Positions 14,595 through 23,297 are shown, counted from the first letter of the stretch. The stretch: DNA of 37,767 nucleotides from Synergistaceae bacterium (GCA_031272035.1 JAISUO010000092.1:1-37767), one strand, 5' to 3'. Translations and numbers: made by a program. The notes: a model not told the origin generated them from the sequence alone.

Positions 14595-15370
14595 AAGACG
14601 TACAGAAGGAAAGAGACTCTCGAAATGTGGCGATCGACCGGGTGGGGGTCTGCAACGTCAGTTATCCGATTGTCGTCATGGACCGGAACAGCGGCACCCA
14701 GAACACGGTGGCGCAGGTTTCAATGTCCGTGCTGCTTCCCCACGAATATCGCGGGACCCACATGAGCCGCTTCATTGAAACTTTGGAGGAATACCGAAGC
14801 AACAGGGTCGGGCCCGCAACTCTCGAAACCCTGACGAACCACCTGTGCGCGAAGCTGGATGCCACGGCGGCCGACATTGAATTCAGATTTCCCTATTTCA
14901 TGCGAAAAAAAGCGCCGGTGTCCGGTCTGACGAGCTGGATGCGCTACGAGGCCAGTCTGTTCGGTTCCCTGAGAGAGGGCGTTTTCGACATGATTTCCGG
15001 AGTGGAGGTTCAGGTTCAGACTCTGTGTCCCTGTTCCAAAGAGATTTCGGACGAGGGCGCTCACAACCAGCGGACGAAGGTGGGCCTCAGGGTTCGCATG
15101 GACGAGCTGGTCTGGTTCGAGGAAATGATCCAGATGGTGGAGCGGTCCTCCTCCATGTCGCTTTATACGCTGCTTAAACGGGAAGATGAAAAATACGTCA
15201 CGGAACAGGCCTACGCTCATCCTCATTTCGTGGAGGATGTGGTGCGGGATCTTGCCGTGGAGCTGAACGGAGACCGGAGAATCTCGTGGTACGATATATC
15301 CGTCCGAAGCGCCGAAAGTATTCATAATCATGACGCTTTTGCGGAACTCTCCCGCAGGAGGAAAGACTGA
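14591..15370 (+). CDS. folE2: GTP cyclohydrolase FolE2 (type IB)
   Basis: The 259-residue protein is a full-length FolE2/MptA-type GTP cyclohydrolase, which opens and rearranges GTP to 7,8-dihydroneopterin triphosphate for folate and queuosine. It uses various divalent metals, unlike zinc-dependent FolE. Key parts are VGVCNVSYPI at the N-terminus, LPHEYRGTHMSRF, the catalytic-cysteine segment LCPCSKEIS (about residues 140-148) and GAHNQR. The GTG start overlaps the queD stop (GTGA), so the two are translated together. The hydroxyacid dehydrogenase gene follows after 36 bases. Confidence 0.92.
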   Translation: MKDVQKERDSRNVAIDRVGVCNVSYPIVVMDRNSGTQNTVAQVSMSVLLPHEYRGTHMSRFIETLEEYRSNRVGPATLETLTNHLCAKLDATAADIEFRFPYFMRKKAPVSGLTSWMRYEASLFGSLREGVFDMISGVEVQVQTLCPCSKEISDEGAHNQRTKVGLRVRMDELVWFEEMIQMVERSSSMSLYTLLKREDEKYVTEQAYAHPHFVEDVVRDLAVELNGDRRISWYDISVRSAESIHNHDAFAELSRRRKD

Positions 15371-15406
15371 TATACAAAAAAACAGAGCGAAGGGCGTAAT
15401 GCGATT

Positions 15407-16369
15407 ATGAAAGTTTTGTTTTACAGCAATGAATTTTGTCGTATACATGATCTCATACTCGAAAGCATAAAAGGACACGATGTGGATACGGCCAACGGGG
15501 AAACGGTGAGGGATAAAATCGTTTCCGCCGATGTGCTGGTCACCCGTCCCGGCGCGCCGGTGAGCGAAGAACTGCTTCGCGGAGGCGTCCGTTTGAAGCT
15601 GCAGCAGCAGTGGGGGACGGGCCTTGATGGCATCGACCGGAAGGCCTGCAGGGATCTGGGGATTGCCGTCTGCAACACCCCCTCCCGGGGCACGGGAAAT
15701 GCCGAAGGGGTGACGGAGATCGCGATTCTGCACATGCTGCTTCTGTGCCGAAAATACGCCTTTGCCGCTGAAAACGCGCGGGAGGGGAGGCTGTTTTCGC
15801 CCCGGGGCGTTTCCCTCTGGAGAAAGAAAGCCTGTATCGTGGGTCTGGGCAACCTGGGGGAGACCATCGCCGAGCGTCTGGCGGCTCTGGGGATGACCCT
15901 GAGGGGAGTCAACCGCAGTCCTGCAGCTCCCTCCCGGCTTGAAAGCATGAAAGTGAAGGAGTTTTTCCCTCTGGATCGCCTGAAGGAAGCGGTGAAGGGA
16001 TGCCGTTTTGTGGTGGCGGCGCTGGCTCACGGGCCGGAGACCCACGAAATCTTTGACGAGGCGTTTTTCCAGTCCATGGAGGAGGGGTCTTTTTTCATCA
16101 ACGTGGCCCGAGGAGGGCTGGTGAAGGAACCGGCGCTTCTTCAGGCTCTGGAGAGCGGCCGTCTGGCGGGAGCGGGGCTGGATGTCCTGGCGGAGGAACC
16201 CACCCGGCCCGACAATCCGCTGCTCACGCATCCCAAAGTGACTCTGACTCCCCACATCGGCGGAAACACGGACGAGTCGGCGAAGGGGATTCTGGAGTTC
16301 ATTCAGAAGAATATCGATCGTCTGGGCCGGGGAGAATCTCTGCTTTCCCGGGTGGATTTGCCGGAATGA
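15407..16369 (+). CDS. D-isomer-specific 2-hydroxyacid dehydrogenase
   Basis: The 320-residue NAD(P)-dependent enzyme has the two-domain fold of D-lactate, phosphoglycerate and glyoxylate/hydroxypyruvate dehydrogenases. The dinucleotide-binding motif is GLGNLGE (about residues 148-154). The catalytic triad is visible as Arg in VARGGLV, Glu in AEEPTRPDNPL and His in LTPHIGGN. The shortish N-terminal domain and absence of an ACT domain make regulated SerA unlikely. It may reduce a 2-oxoacid from amino-acid fermentation; the substrate cannot be read from the sequence. It may be co-transcribed with queD-folE2 (36-base gap). Confidence 0.87.
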   Translation: MKVLFYSNEFCRIHDLILESIKGHDVDTANGETVRDKIVSADVLVTRPGAPVSEELLRGGVRLKLQQQWGTGLDGIDRKACRDLGIAVCNTPSRGTGNAEGVTEIAILHMLLLCRKYAFAAENAREGRLFSPRGVSLWRKKACIVGLGNLGETIAERLAALGMTLRGVNRSPAAPSRLESMKVKEFFPLDRLKEAVKGCRFVVAALAHGPETHEIFDEAFFQSMEEGSFFINVARGGLVKEPALLQALESGRLAGAGLDVLAEEPTRPDNPLLTHPKVTLTPHIGGNTDESAKGILEFIQKNIDRLGRGESLLSRVDLPE

Positions 16370-16406
16370 GGCTCCTGAGAAGTCCCGGGGCTGACGTGTG
16401 GTATCG

Positions 16407-17339
16407 ATGAAGACCCGTCGTCCGCAGCGAGAATCCGGAGGGCTGCTGAGAAGACTGCTTTATTACCTGCTGATCGTCACCGTTCTGGGAGGCGCCGCCC
16501 GAATTTATTTTTGGTGGCTGGATTACTACAACACGCTTCATCCGGAGGTCATTCAGGCGGTGGCCATGGGGTATGTGGAAGAATTGCCCCTCAACGGAAT
16601 TCTGGTGTGGGATGAACAGGTGGTCACGATCCCCCGGGAGGGTGTTTTGACCTATCCGTCGTCGAGACCGAGACGGGTGGCGAAGGGAGAGACCATTGCG
16701 GCCGTCGACGGCCAGGCGATCAAAGTGGAGACGGCGGGATATTTTTTCCCGGCGCTGGACGATATGGAGGGCAGTTGGGTGTATTCGAGGCTGTGGCCCG
16801 GTATTTCCGATTTCCCCGTCGTCCATCCAGCGAGGTTTGTGGAAAATGGAACGTACCTGCGCCGGGGCGAGCCCATCGGGAAACTCGTCCCCCAGCCGCA
16901 GGATCTGCGCTGCATTGCGTATCTCGACAGAACTCCGGCGCTGGAGAACGACATAAAACTCGGATTCATTGATGTGAAGACGGAGCCCCACGGCAAAAAC
17001 CGGAGGGCCGAGGTGCGGGCATCCCTCAACGCGGGACAGAAGATCAAGGTGTACGTGACGCTGCCGTTTTTCGAGCCTGATCTGCTGTTCTCCCGCAACT
17101 TCTCCTGCAGCGTGGTGACGGGGGACAGCGAGGGGGTTCTTTTGCCCGATACCTCCGTCGTGCTGCGGGATGGACGAATGGGGGTCCTCCTGGTCAGGGG
17201 AAGCGTGACGAAGTTTACGGAAATCGAGGGGTTCCCGGCGGACGAGCACAATTTCTTCATCACGAAGGGCATTCTGCCGGGCAATCTCGTCGTTTTGCAC
17301 GCGGACAGGTTTAAAGAGGGCCTTGTGCACCTGTGGTAG
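16407..17339 (+). CDS. HlyD-like membrane-anchored protein in the division cluster
   Basis: The protein of about 310 residues starts with a basic segment and one transmembrane helix (about residues 15-38, LLYYLLIVTVLGGAARIYFWW), then an extracytoplasmic part with features of HlyD/biotinyl-lipoyl folds: GILVWDEQVVTIPREGVLTY, RRVAKGETIAAVDG and a C-terminal beta domain with ADEHNFFITKGILPGNLVV. No ABC exporter gene is nearby. Similar HlyD-like proteins are found next to yggS and sepF in many Firmicutes, so a role at the envelope during division is possible. ATG 16407 is preferred over an in-frame GTG at 16398; neither has a good ribosome site. Function is unknown. Confidence 0.65.
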   Translation: MKTRRPQRESGGLLRRLLYYLLIVTVLGGAARIYFWWLDYYNTLHPEVIQAVAMGYVEELPLNGILVWDEQVVTIPREGVLTYPSSRPRRVAKGETIAAVDGQAIKVETAGYFFPALDDMEGSWVYSRLWPGISDFPVVHPARFVENGTYLRRGEPIGKLVPQPQDLRCIAYLDRTPALENDIKLGFIDVKTEPHGKNRRAEVRASLNAGQKIKVYVTLPFFEPDLLFSRNFSCSVVTGDSEGVLLPDTSVVLRDGRMGVLLVRGSVTKFTEIEGFPADEHNFFITKGILPGNLVVLHADRFKEGLVHLW

Positions 17340-17373
17340 AGAACCGCCAGTCTTCGGGAGAAGGAAGGAGAGC

Positions 17374-18105
17374 ATGGAGAAGGAGAACGATGCGGTGAAA
17401 GGGACGATACGGCAGCGTGTTCAGGCCGTAAGGGCAAAAATTTCGGAAAGCGCCGGCCGGGCCGGACGGTCTGCCGGAGAGATTCGCCTGGTGGGAGTCA
17501 CAAAGACCCGGACGGTGGAGGAAATGCAGGAGGCCGTTCCCCTGGTGGATGCGCTTGGAGAAAATCGGGTTCAGGAGGCCCTTTCCAAGAAGGAATCCTG
17601 GCCTTCCGAGGTGAAGGCGGAATGGCGTCTGATCGGCCATCTGCAGAGCAACAAGGTGCGCCGGGCGGTGACCCTGTTCGACTCCCTGGACTCTCTGGAC
17701 TCCGTATCTCTGGTTCGCGCGGTGGAAAGGGCGGCGTCGGAAGAAGGGCGTCTCGTGCCCGTTCTCATCGAGGTGAACACCGCGGAGGAAGACAGCAAGA
17801 CGGGAGCTTTGCCGGAAGATTTTCCGGAAATTCTGGACTGTATTTTGGAGTCTTCTCATCTGAACCTGCAGGGTTTGATGACGATAGGCCCTTTGACGGA
17901 GGAAGAAACACGGGTGCGAAGGGCTTTTGCCCGCCTGCGGGAAATGGCGTCGGAGGCGCGGCGAAGGTCCGGTCTGCCGCTTCCGGTGCTTTCGATGGGG
18001 ATGAGTTCGGATTTCCAGTGGGCGATTCTGGAGGGCAGCACGATGGTGAGAATCGGCGCCCTGCTGTTTGGTCCGAGAGCGGTTCGAAATGTGAATGTAA
18101 ACTAA
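17374..18105 (+). CDS. yggS: PLP homeostasis protein YggS/YlmE
   Basis: The 243-residue protein is a COG0325 alanine-racemase-fold PLP carrier. PLP is expected on Lys44 in VGVTKTRT; further family motifs are GENRVQEA, WRLIGHLQSNK, LIEVNTAEE, LQGLMTIGPL, LSMGMSSDFQWAI and GSTMVRIGALLFG. Family members keep free PLP and amino-acid pools balanced and have no known catalytic reaction. ATG 17374 has GGAAGGAG close upstream. In monoderms and in this window the gene sits just before sepF. It follows the HlyD-like gene after 34 bases. Confidence 0.93.
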   Translation: MEKENDAVKGTIRQRVQAVRAKISESAGRAGRSAGEIRLVGVTKTRTVEEMQEAVPLVDALGENRVQEALSKKESWPSEVKAEWRLIGHLQSNKVRRAVTLFDSLDSLDSVSLVRAVERAASEEGRLVPVLIEVNTAEEDSKTGALPEDFPEILDCILESSHLNLQGLMTIGPLTEEETRVRRAFARLREMASEARRRSGLPLPVLSMGMSSDFQWAILEGSTMVRIGALLFGPRAVRNVNVN

Positions 18106-18148
18106 GGGTAACAAAATAAAGTGAAAGGAGCCGCAGAGGAACCTCCAT

Positions 18149-18168
18149 TGTAATATATGTAATATAAT
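18149..18168 (+). promoter_or_regulatory. -10 region for sepF-divIVA, with a 9-bp tandem repeat
   Basis: TGTAATATA is repeated twice in tandem (18149-18166) and yields a TATAAT at 18163-18168, 44 bases before the sepF start. No good -35 was found. Confidence 0.4.
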
Positions 18169-18211
18169 CAATCGGGTCAGGACTCCCTGGTTTGTGAGGA
18201 GGAGTGGTCGG

Positions 18212-18619
18212 GTGCGAAAATTGTTACAGTTTCTTGGATTTTACGGGGATGAATACGAAGACGAAACCGATGATTACCCGGAGTATGAGGAAGAACAGCC
18301 CAGAGTTTCCCCAAAAAACAGATCGGGAAAGAGCGAGGCCCGCGGGAAGCCGGTTTTCCCTCGTCTGGTTTTTTTCAGGGGAGTGCCGTCGGAAGGAATG
18401 AAGCTGCGACTGCGCGATGCGTTGCTGGAGGGCTCCATGGTTCTGCTGGATCTTCAGGGGCTGGAGTCGGAACGCATAGAGGAAGGGCGTAACTTTATCA
18501 ATTTTATGGGAGGAGTTGCGTTTGCGCACAAGGGAGTTATGGAACGCATAGGGCCTTCCCTTTTTGTCATCACCCCGCATGAAAACATGCTCCAGTGGTG
18601 GGCCGAGGAGGAGGAGTAG
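18212..18619 (+). CDS. sepF: Cell division protein SepF
   Basis: SepF binds FtsZ and anchors the division ring to the membrane. The 135-residue protein begins with an amphipathic membrane-binding stretch (RKLLQFLGFYGDEY), has an acidic linker (about residues 14-50) and a C-terminal DUF552 domain with RDALLEGSMVLLDLQGLE, RNFINFMGGVAFA and FVITPHEN. GTG 18212 is chosen because GAGGAGGAG lies about eight bases upstream and it places the amphipathic helix at the very N-terminus. divIVA follows after three bases. A SepF-DivIVA pair is usual in Gram-positive bacteria and also fits Synergistota. Confidence 0.92.
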   Translation: MRKLLQFLGFYGDEYEDETDDYPEYEEEQPRVSPKNRSGKSEARGKPVFPRLVFFRGVPSEGMKLRLRDALLEGSMVLLDLQGLESERIEEGRNFINFMGGVAFAHKGVMERIGPSLFVITPHENMLQWWAEEEE

Positions 18620-18622
18620 GCG

Positions 18623-19426
18623 ATGCCGGAACTGTTGACAGCTAAGGATGTAGAACTGAAAATTTTCAGAAAGTCTTCCTTCGGAGGATACGCGATTCCC
18701 GACGTTGAGGAATTTCTAAACCAGATCGCAGAGGACCTCGAAGCTTACGTTTTGCGTTTGAACGAGCAGCAGCGTCGGATTCTCGAACTGGAAGAAGCCC
18801 TGAAAAAGCACGAAGCGATGAAGGACACGATTAAGGACGCTCTCATTCTGGCTCAGAAAAGCGCAAAGGATAAAGAAGATGAAGCCCGGCATCAGGCCGA
18901 ACTGATCGTCGCCAAGGCCGAGTCGAAAATGGGAGAGATCAACGTGGAGGCCCGCCGTCGCCTGGACGAGGCCGAGAGCGCCGCGGACGACATTGTGACC
19001 GCGGCCCGGACCGCGGCGGCTCAGATCATCCGCAGCGCCGAGGAAACCCGGGAAGAAGCTCAAAAGCGCTTCAATGGGCTGGACGAGGAAATCGCCCGAC
19101 GGATGAACGAAGCCAACGAGCGGGCCAGCGAAATCACCACTACTGCCCGAATCGAAGCCCGGCGCATTTCCGGCAGGGTGCGCCATGAGATCGAGGAAAG
19201 CAAACGAGAGCTGAACGCCTCCCGGGCGGAAAGGCTCCGTTTCCTGAAGGAGTCCTCCGAACTCCTGGCGACCTTCGAGCAGATTATAGAGGAATCGAGG
19301 CAAAAACTCGAAAGAACCGTGCCAAACCTGGAAAACCTGGAAAATGTGAGGCAGGAAAAGACCCCGCTGTCCTTTTATCCCGTTTCCGATAACGAGGAAG
19401 GGGAGGAGGTTCCGGCTTCTCTGTGA
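18623..19426 (+). CDS. divIVA: DivIVA-family polar/septal scaffold protein
   Basis: The 267-residue protein has the DivIVA N-terminal lipid-binding domain, with KSSFGGYAIPDVEEFLNQI at about residues 12-31 (family pattern F-GY---EVD-FL). A long coiled coil rich in Glu, Ala and Arg follows (about residues 35-230) and a short acidic tail. DivIVA proteins sense negative membrane curvature and recruit division or growth factors at septa and poles. It is longer than Bacillus DivIVA (164 residues) because of the extended coil. It lies directly after sepF and overlaps the recG start by four bases (GTGA). Confidence 0.9.
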   Translation: MPELLTAKDVELKIFRKSSFGGYAIPDVEEFLNQIAEDLEAYVLRLNEQQRRILELEEALKKHEAMKDTIKDALILAQKSAKDKEDEARHQAELIVAKAESKMGEINVEARRRLDEAESAADDIVTAARTAAAQIIRSAEETREEAQKRFNGLDEEIARRMNEANERASEITTTARIEARRISGRVRHEIEESKRELNASRAERLRFLKESSELLATFEQIIEESRQKLERTVPNLENLENVRQEKTPLSFYPVSDNEEGEEVPASL

Positions 19427-21480
19427 CCCTCTCCCGCTCAGTGAGATTTGTCAAAGGAGTCGGAGAAGCGAGAGAACGGGCGCTTTCGCGTTTGGGAATC
19501 AAAACGGTGGAGGATTTGCTGTTTTTTTTCCCGCGCCGGTATGAAGACCGTCGGAATCTGACCCGTTTGTCGGCGCTGACTCCGGGGACGATGGCGGCAG
19601 TGGTGGCGACGGTGGTTCTTTTTCAGAAACGTCCCCGGTCTCATCGAGGACTGGAAATTGCCACGGCCGTCCTGAGCGATGGACAGGACGCCGTGCGGGC
19701 CGTGTGGTTCAATATGCCCCGCATCGGAGACGCCATGGTTCCAGGCCGGAAGGTGGCGCTTTACGGCAGGGTGGAAAGACGGGGAGAACTTCAGTTTACA
19801 AGCCCGGAATTTGAGGTTTTGGATGAAGAGGATCCCCAATCGGTGGGGAGAGTGGTTCCGATTTATCCGACGACGGCGGGGCTTTCCGCCAAATGGGTCC
19901 GGCGTATTGTGGGCTCGGTGGTGGAAACCTGTCTTTCGGAGCTGGAGGACTTCGTCCCCCCGGTCATACGTCAGAGGCATGGATTTGCGGATCTGGCGGC
20001 TTCGGTAAAGGAACTCCATTTTCCACAGGAGAGAAAAACCTGGCTGGCGGCCCGCAATCGACTGGCCTTCGATGAGCTCTTTCTTTTGCAGACGGGGCTC
20101 TTTTTACGTCGGCAGAGGCGTTCTGTGGCGTCTTCAAAAGCGTCCGCCCAAATTCTTCGCGAGGGCGAAAAATTTCGTTCCTTCATGCGTTCCCTTCCTT
20201 TTCAGCCCACGGCCGCCCAAACTCGGGTCATAAGAGAAATAGCGGAAGACCTGGCCTCCTCCGTTCCCATGAATCGCCTGCTTCAGGGAGATGTAGGATC
20301 CGGCAAAACAGCGGTTGCCGCGGCGTCGCTGATGATTGCCGCGGATGGCGGAGTGCAGTCGGCTTTCATGGCTCCCACGGAGATTCTGGCGCGGCAGCAT
20401 TTTTTTCGACTGGAGGAGATGCTGCGTCCCCTTAGAATTTCAGTGGAGCTTCTGACGGGTTCTCTGACCGCCGGAGAGAGAAAAAACGTCCTCAGCGCCG
20501 TTTCTTCCGGTTCGGCTCAGATCGTCGTCGGAACCCACGCTCTTTTTGGAGAAAAAGTGGCTTTCAAACATCTGGGGCTGGTCGTGGTGGATGAGCAGCA
20601 TCGTTTCGGCGTGCTGCAAAAAAACGCGCTTCGGGCCAAGGGAGATCAGACTCACGTGCTGGTGATGACGGCGACGCCCATTCCCCGCACTCTTACCCTT
20701 TCCATTTACGGCGATCTCGACGTTTCGGTTCTGGACGAACTGCCTCCGGGACGGAAACCCGTGAAAACGATTCATCTGCGAGGGCAGAAAAAGCGGCTGC
20801 TGCAGTTTCTCAGAAAGACGGCGGACGAGGGGCGGCAGGCGTACTGGGTCTGCCCTCTGATCGAGGAAAACGAGGACATGGACCTCACCGCCGCGGTCTC
20901 CCGGTTCCGGACCCTGAAGGAGGAGCTTCCCGAACTGCGGATTGCCCTGATCCACGGGCAGCTTCCCGATACCGAAAAAGATTCCGCGATGCAAAGCTTT
21001 GCACGGGGAGAAATCGACCTTCTGGTGGCCACCTCCGTCATCGAGGTGGGCGTGGACGTTCCCAATGCCGTCGTCATGGTGATCGAGGACGCGACGCGCT
21101 TCGGCGTGGCCCAGCTCCATCAGCTTCGGGGCCGGGTCGGGCGGGGAAGCGGGGAGAGCCTCTGCATTCTTCTGACGGGAACTCCGACGCCTGAGGGCGC
21201 GGCGCGAATCGACGCGATGCTTTCCACCTCCGACGGATTCAAAATCGCGGAGCTGGATTTGCGGCAGAGAGGTCCGGGAGAAGTCTGCGGCGTCCGGCAG
21301 CACGGCGTTACCGATTTTCGCGTGGCCGATCTTGTCCGTGACCGCAAACTTCTGGAGCTGGCCCGACAGGACGCGGAGCTCCTTCTCAGGGAGGACCCGG
21401 AGCTGCGGGGGGAACCTCTGCTGCTTCAAACCCTGACGAGCCGTCTGGGAGAAACCCTTGAACTGGCGGGGACGGCCTGA
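19423..21480 (+). CDS. recG: ATP-dependent DNA helicase RecG
   Basis: The 685-residue protein matches RecG along its length (E. coli 693). RecG remodels stalled forks and Holliday junctions. The wedge/OB domain occupies about residues 1-180. Helicase motifs include Walker A GDVGSGKTA (about 289-297), DEQHRFGV (about 390-397, motif II), TATPIPRTL (motif III), VATSVIEVGVDVPNA and the QLRGRVGRG motif VI. The GTG start overlaps the divIVA stop, and the recX ATG overlaps the recG stop, so the three are translationally coupled. Confidence 0.95.
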   Translation: MTLSRSVRFVKGVGEARERALSRLGIKTVEDLLFFFPRRYEDRRNLTRLSALTPGTMAAVVATVVLFQKRPRSHRGLEIATAVLSDGQDAVRAVWFNMPRIGDAMVPGRKVALYGRVERRGELQFTSPEFEVLDEEDPQSVGRVVPIYPTTAGLSAKWVRRIVGSVVETCLSELEDFVPPVIRQRHGFADLAASVKELHFPQERKTWLAARNRLAFDELFLLQTGLFLRRQRRSVASSKASAQILREGEKFRSFMRSLPFQPTAAQTRVIREIAEDLASSVPMNRLLQGDVGSGKTAVAAASLMIAADGGVQSAFMAPTEILARQHFFRLEEMLRPLRISVELLTGSLTAGERKNVLSAVSSGSAQIVVGTHALFGEKVAFKHLGLVVVDEQHRFGVLQKNALRAKGDQTHVLVMTATPIPRTLTLSIYGDLDVSVLDELPPGRKPVKTIHLRGQKKRLLQFLRKTADEGRQAYWVCPLIEENEDMDLTAAVSRFRTLKEELPELRIALIHGQLPDTEKDSAMQSFARGEIDLLVATSVIEVGVDVPNAVVMVIEDATRFGVAQLHQLRGRVGRGSGESLCILLTGTPTPEGAARIDAMLSTSDGFKIAELDLRQRGPGEVCGVRQHGVTDFRVADLVRDRKLLELARQDAELLLREDPELRGEPLLLQTLTSRLGETLELAGTA

Positions 21481-21995
21481 TGGGACGAATGGCGGCCCGA
21501 CCGGAAGGTGAAGGTCGGGAGTCACTTCGGACGTATCTGTATCGTCTTCTCCTGCGTCATCCCTGCACCAGGAAGGAAGCGGCAGATCGTCTTGCCGGAC
21601 GGGGCGGCGACCCGAATGATGTGCGCCGTCTCGTCACGGAGTTTGAGGAGATGGGCCTGATCGACGATGAAAACTGGGCGCGGCTTTACGTGGAGGGACA
21701 CTCCGACCGGGGCGCCGCCCGCCTGCGCCATGAACTGAGACAGCGGGGCGTGGCGGAAAACACGATCGACCAGGTTCTGGAGGAGGGGGATGACCAGGCA
21801 AAAGCCGAAGACCTTGCGGCGGAATGGTCCGCCCGTGGGCTGGAATGGAAAAAGATTGCGGCCCGCCTGGTTCGCAGAGGATTTTCGTCCCGTACGGTCT
21901 CACGGATTCTCCGAAACACCCAAAATTTCGAGGAGTTCGAGGAATTTGAGGAATTTGAGAAGGAGGAAAGCTTTCCCCCCCTGCGCGAAGATTAG
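21480..21995 (+). CDS. recX: Regulatory protein RecX
   Basis: RecX modulates RecA filaments. The 171-residue protein is built of three-helix repeats: LLRHPCTRKEAADRLAGRG, MGLIDDENWARLYVEGHSDRGAARLRHELRQRGV and WKKIAARLVRRGFSSRTVSRIL. LIDDE-WA and the LRQRGV segment are typical of the family. The start ATG overlaps the recG TGA by one base. The last about 20 residues are a low-complexity acidic tail with repeated Glu-Glu-Phe units encoded by 9-bp near-repeats, not usual in RecX. recA is not in the window. Confidence 0.88.
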   Translation: MGRMAARPEGEGRESLRTYLYRLLLRHPCTRKEAADRLAGRGGDPNDVRRLVTEFEEMGLIDDENWARLYVEGHSDRGAARLRHELRQRGVAENTIDQVLEEGDDQAKAEDLAAEWSARGLEWKKIAARLVRRGFSSRTVSRILRNTQNFEEFEEFEEFEKEESFPPLRED

Positions 21996-22021
21996 CGCGG
22001 GGGAGGTCGCTGACCTTTTTC
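21975..22021 (+). terminator. Terminator after recX
   Basis: Two nested signals are seen: a GC-rich stem of CGCG/CGCG extended by C/G pairs around the stop codon, then AGGTC-GCT-GACCT (22004-22016) with a run of five T. They end the sepF-recX transcript before the convergent glpX. Confidence 0.6.
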
Positions 22022-22025
22022 CGCT

Positions 22026-23036
22026 TCACATCGCGTGACGAGGGCCGTAGTCGATGGAGCTGCCCAGCTGCGCGAGCTTTTTGGGAGAATGGATGGCCTC
22101 GATGTAGCGGACGGTTCCGCTTTTTCCCCTCATGCAGAGGGACCAGGTGTGCATATGTTCTCCGTCGTAGGCCACGCCTTTCAGAAGATCTCCGTCCGAT
22201 GCGCCGGTTGCCGCAAAAAAGACATTTTCTCCCCTGACCAGATCGTCCAGGAGCAGAACGGTGTGTCTCTCGATGCCGCGTTCTTTGGCGATCGCCTCGT
22301 CGGATTCGTTGCGGAAGAAGGGGCGGCACTGCATGTTTCCCCCCAGGCATTTCACGGCGCAGGCCGTAATGACGGCCTCGGGCGACCCTCCGGCCCCCAG
22401 CAGCAGGTCGGCGCTTCTGCCCGCGTCCCAGCAGGTGGAGAGGGCGGCGCTGATGTCTCCGTCCGGAATGAGTCGGATTCGAGCCCCCAGTTTGCAGACT
22501 TCCTCGCGTATCGCGTCGTTGCGCGGACGGTCCAGCATGATGACGGTCACGTCTTCGACGGCTTTCCGTTTGGCCTTCGCCACGCGCCGGATGTTGACGT
22601 GGATCGGCGCTTCGATGTCGATAAAATCCGCGGCGTCCGGTCCCGTTACAATTTTGTCCAGATAAAAGAGGTTTTTCGGGCTGAACATGGCCCCCCGCTC
22701 CGCAGCCGCCACCACGCTCATCGCTCCGCCCAGTCCATGAGCCATCAGCCTTGTTCCGTCGATGGGATCCACGGCGATGTCGACCTCGGGTCCGTCTCCC
22801 GTGCCCAGCTTCTCGCCGTTGGCAAGCATGGGGGCCTCGTCTTTTTCTCCTTCTCCGATGACGACGATTCCGTCCATGCTGACGGAGTTCAGCATATAGC
22901 GCATGGCCTCCACCGCGGCGCGGTCCACCTCGTTTTTATTGCCGCGCCCCATCCATCGTCCCGATGCCATCACGGCGGCTTCTGTTCCCCGTACCAGCTC
23001 CAACGCGAGGTTCTTGTCCGAAGAGAAAAGAGTCAT
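22026..23036 (-). CDS. glpX: Fructose-1,6-bisphosphatase class II (GlpX)
   Basis: The 336-residue enzyme dephosphorylates fructose 1,6-bisphosphate in gluconeogenesis. Metal- and substrate-binding motifs are present: GEGEKDEAPM (residues 61-70), DPIDGT (90-95) and the C-terminal HTWSLCMRGKSGTVR stretch. Lengths of 320-340 are usual. The ATG start has AAGGAGGG ten bases upstream. For a bacterium living on amino acids this is a key step to hexoses. It is monocistronic, convergent with recX, and its upstream region holds a palindrome at a predicted -10 box and a direct repeat. Confidence 0.93.
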   Translation of the reverse strand: MTLFSSDKNLALELVRGTEAAVMASGRWMGRGNKNEVDRAAVEAMRYMLNSVSMDGIVVIGEGEKDEAPMLANGEKLGTGDGPEVDIAVDPIDGTRLMAHGLGGAMSVVAAAERGAMFSPKNLFYLDKIVTGPDAADFIDIEAPIHVNIRRVAKAKRKAVEDVTVIMLDRPRNDAIREEVCKLGARIRLIPDGDISAALSTCWDAGRSADLLLGAGGSPEAVITACAVKCLGGNMQCRPFFRNESDEAIAKERGIERHTVLLLDDLVRGENVFFAATGASDGDLLKGVAYDGEHMHTWSLCMRGKSGTVRYIEAIHSPKKLAQLGSSIDYGPRHAM

Positions 23037-23060
23037 TGTTCAAAAGTCCCTCCTTATTTG

Positions 23061-23090
23061 GTTTCACATCGTTCAGTTTCACATCGAATG
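23061..23090. repeat. 15-bp-period direct repeat in the glpX leader
   Basis: GTTTCACATCG occurs at 23061-23071 and 23076-23086. The 9-base core TTCACATCG also appears near the glpX stop (about 22024-22032) and beside the MATE gene start (6782-6790). This may be a coincidence or a shared protein site. Confidence 0.45.
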
Positions 23091-23140
23091 CCCGTTGAGC
23101 GCGAACCGTTTCCGGTCCGCCGCACGCAGAATAAAGTTTT

Positions 23141-23181
23141 CGATAACAATTATTATCGCCTTGCAGGTATCTTCAGCGCAA
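23141..23181 (-). promoter_or_regulatory. glpX promoter with an overlapping 18-bp palindrome
   Basis: On the minus strand TTGCGC (-35, 23181-23176) and GATAAT (-10, 23157-23152) are 18 bases apart. The -10 lies inside CGATAACAATTATTATCG (23141-23158), an inverted repeat with eight of nine pairs matched, which could be an operator. The remaining bases up to 23270 hold no gene. Confidence 0.45.
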
Positions 23182-23267
23182 GTCTTGAATTAAAATACAA
23201 CTGCAGAACAGATTGAAAAGGCGGATATCCCTGTCGAAACGGCGGATACCGGAGAGAAACGACGCCT

Positions 23268-23276
23268 TGTTATAAT
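23268..23276 (+). promoter_or_regulatory. Extended -10 promoter for the small membrane protein gene
   Basis: TGTTATAAT reads as TG-n-TATAAT, 22 bases before the GTG start, so the leader would be very short. No -35 was recognised. Confidence 0.45.
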
Positions 23277-23297
23277 TGTCGGGAGGGGGGTATCATC

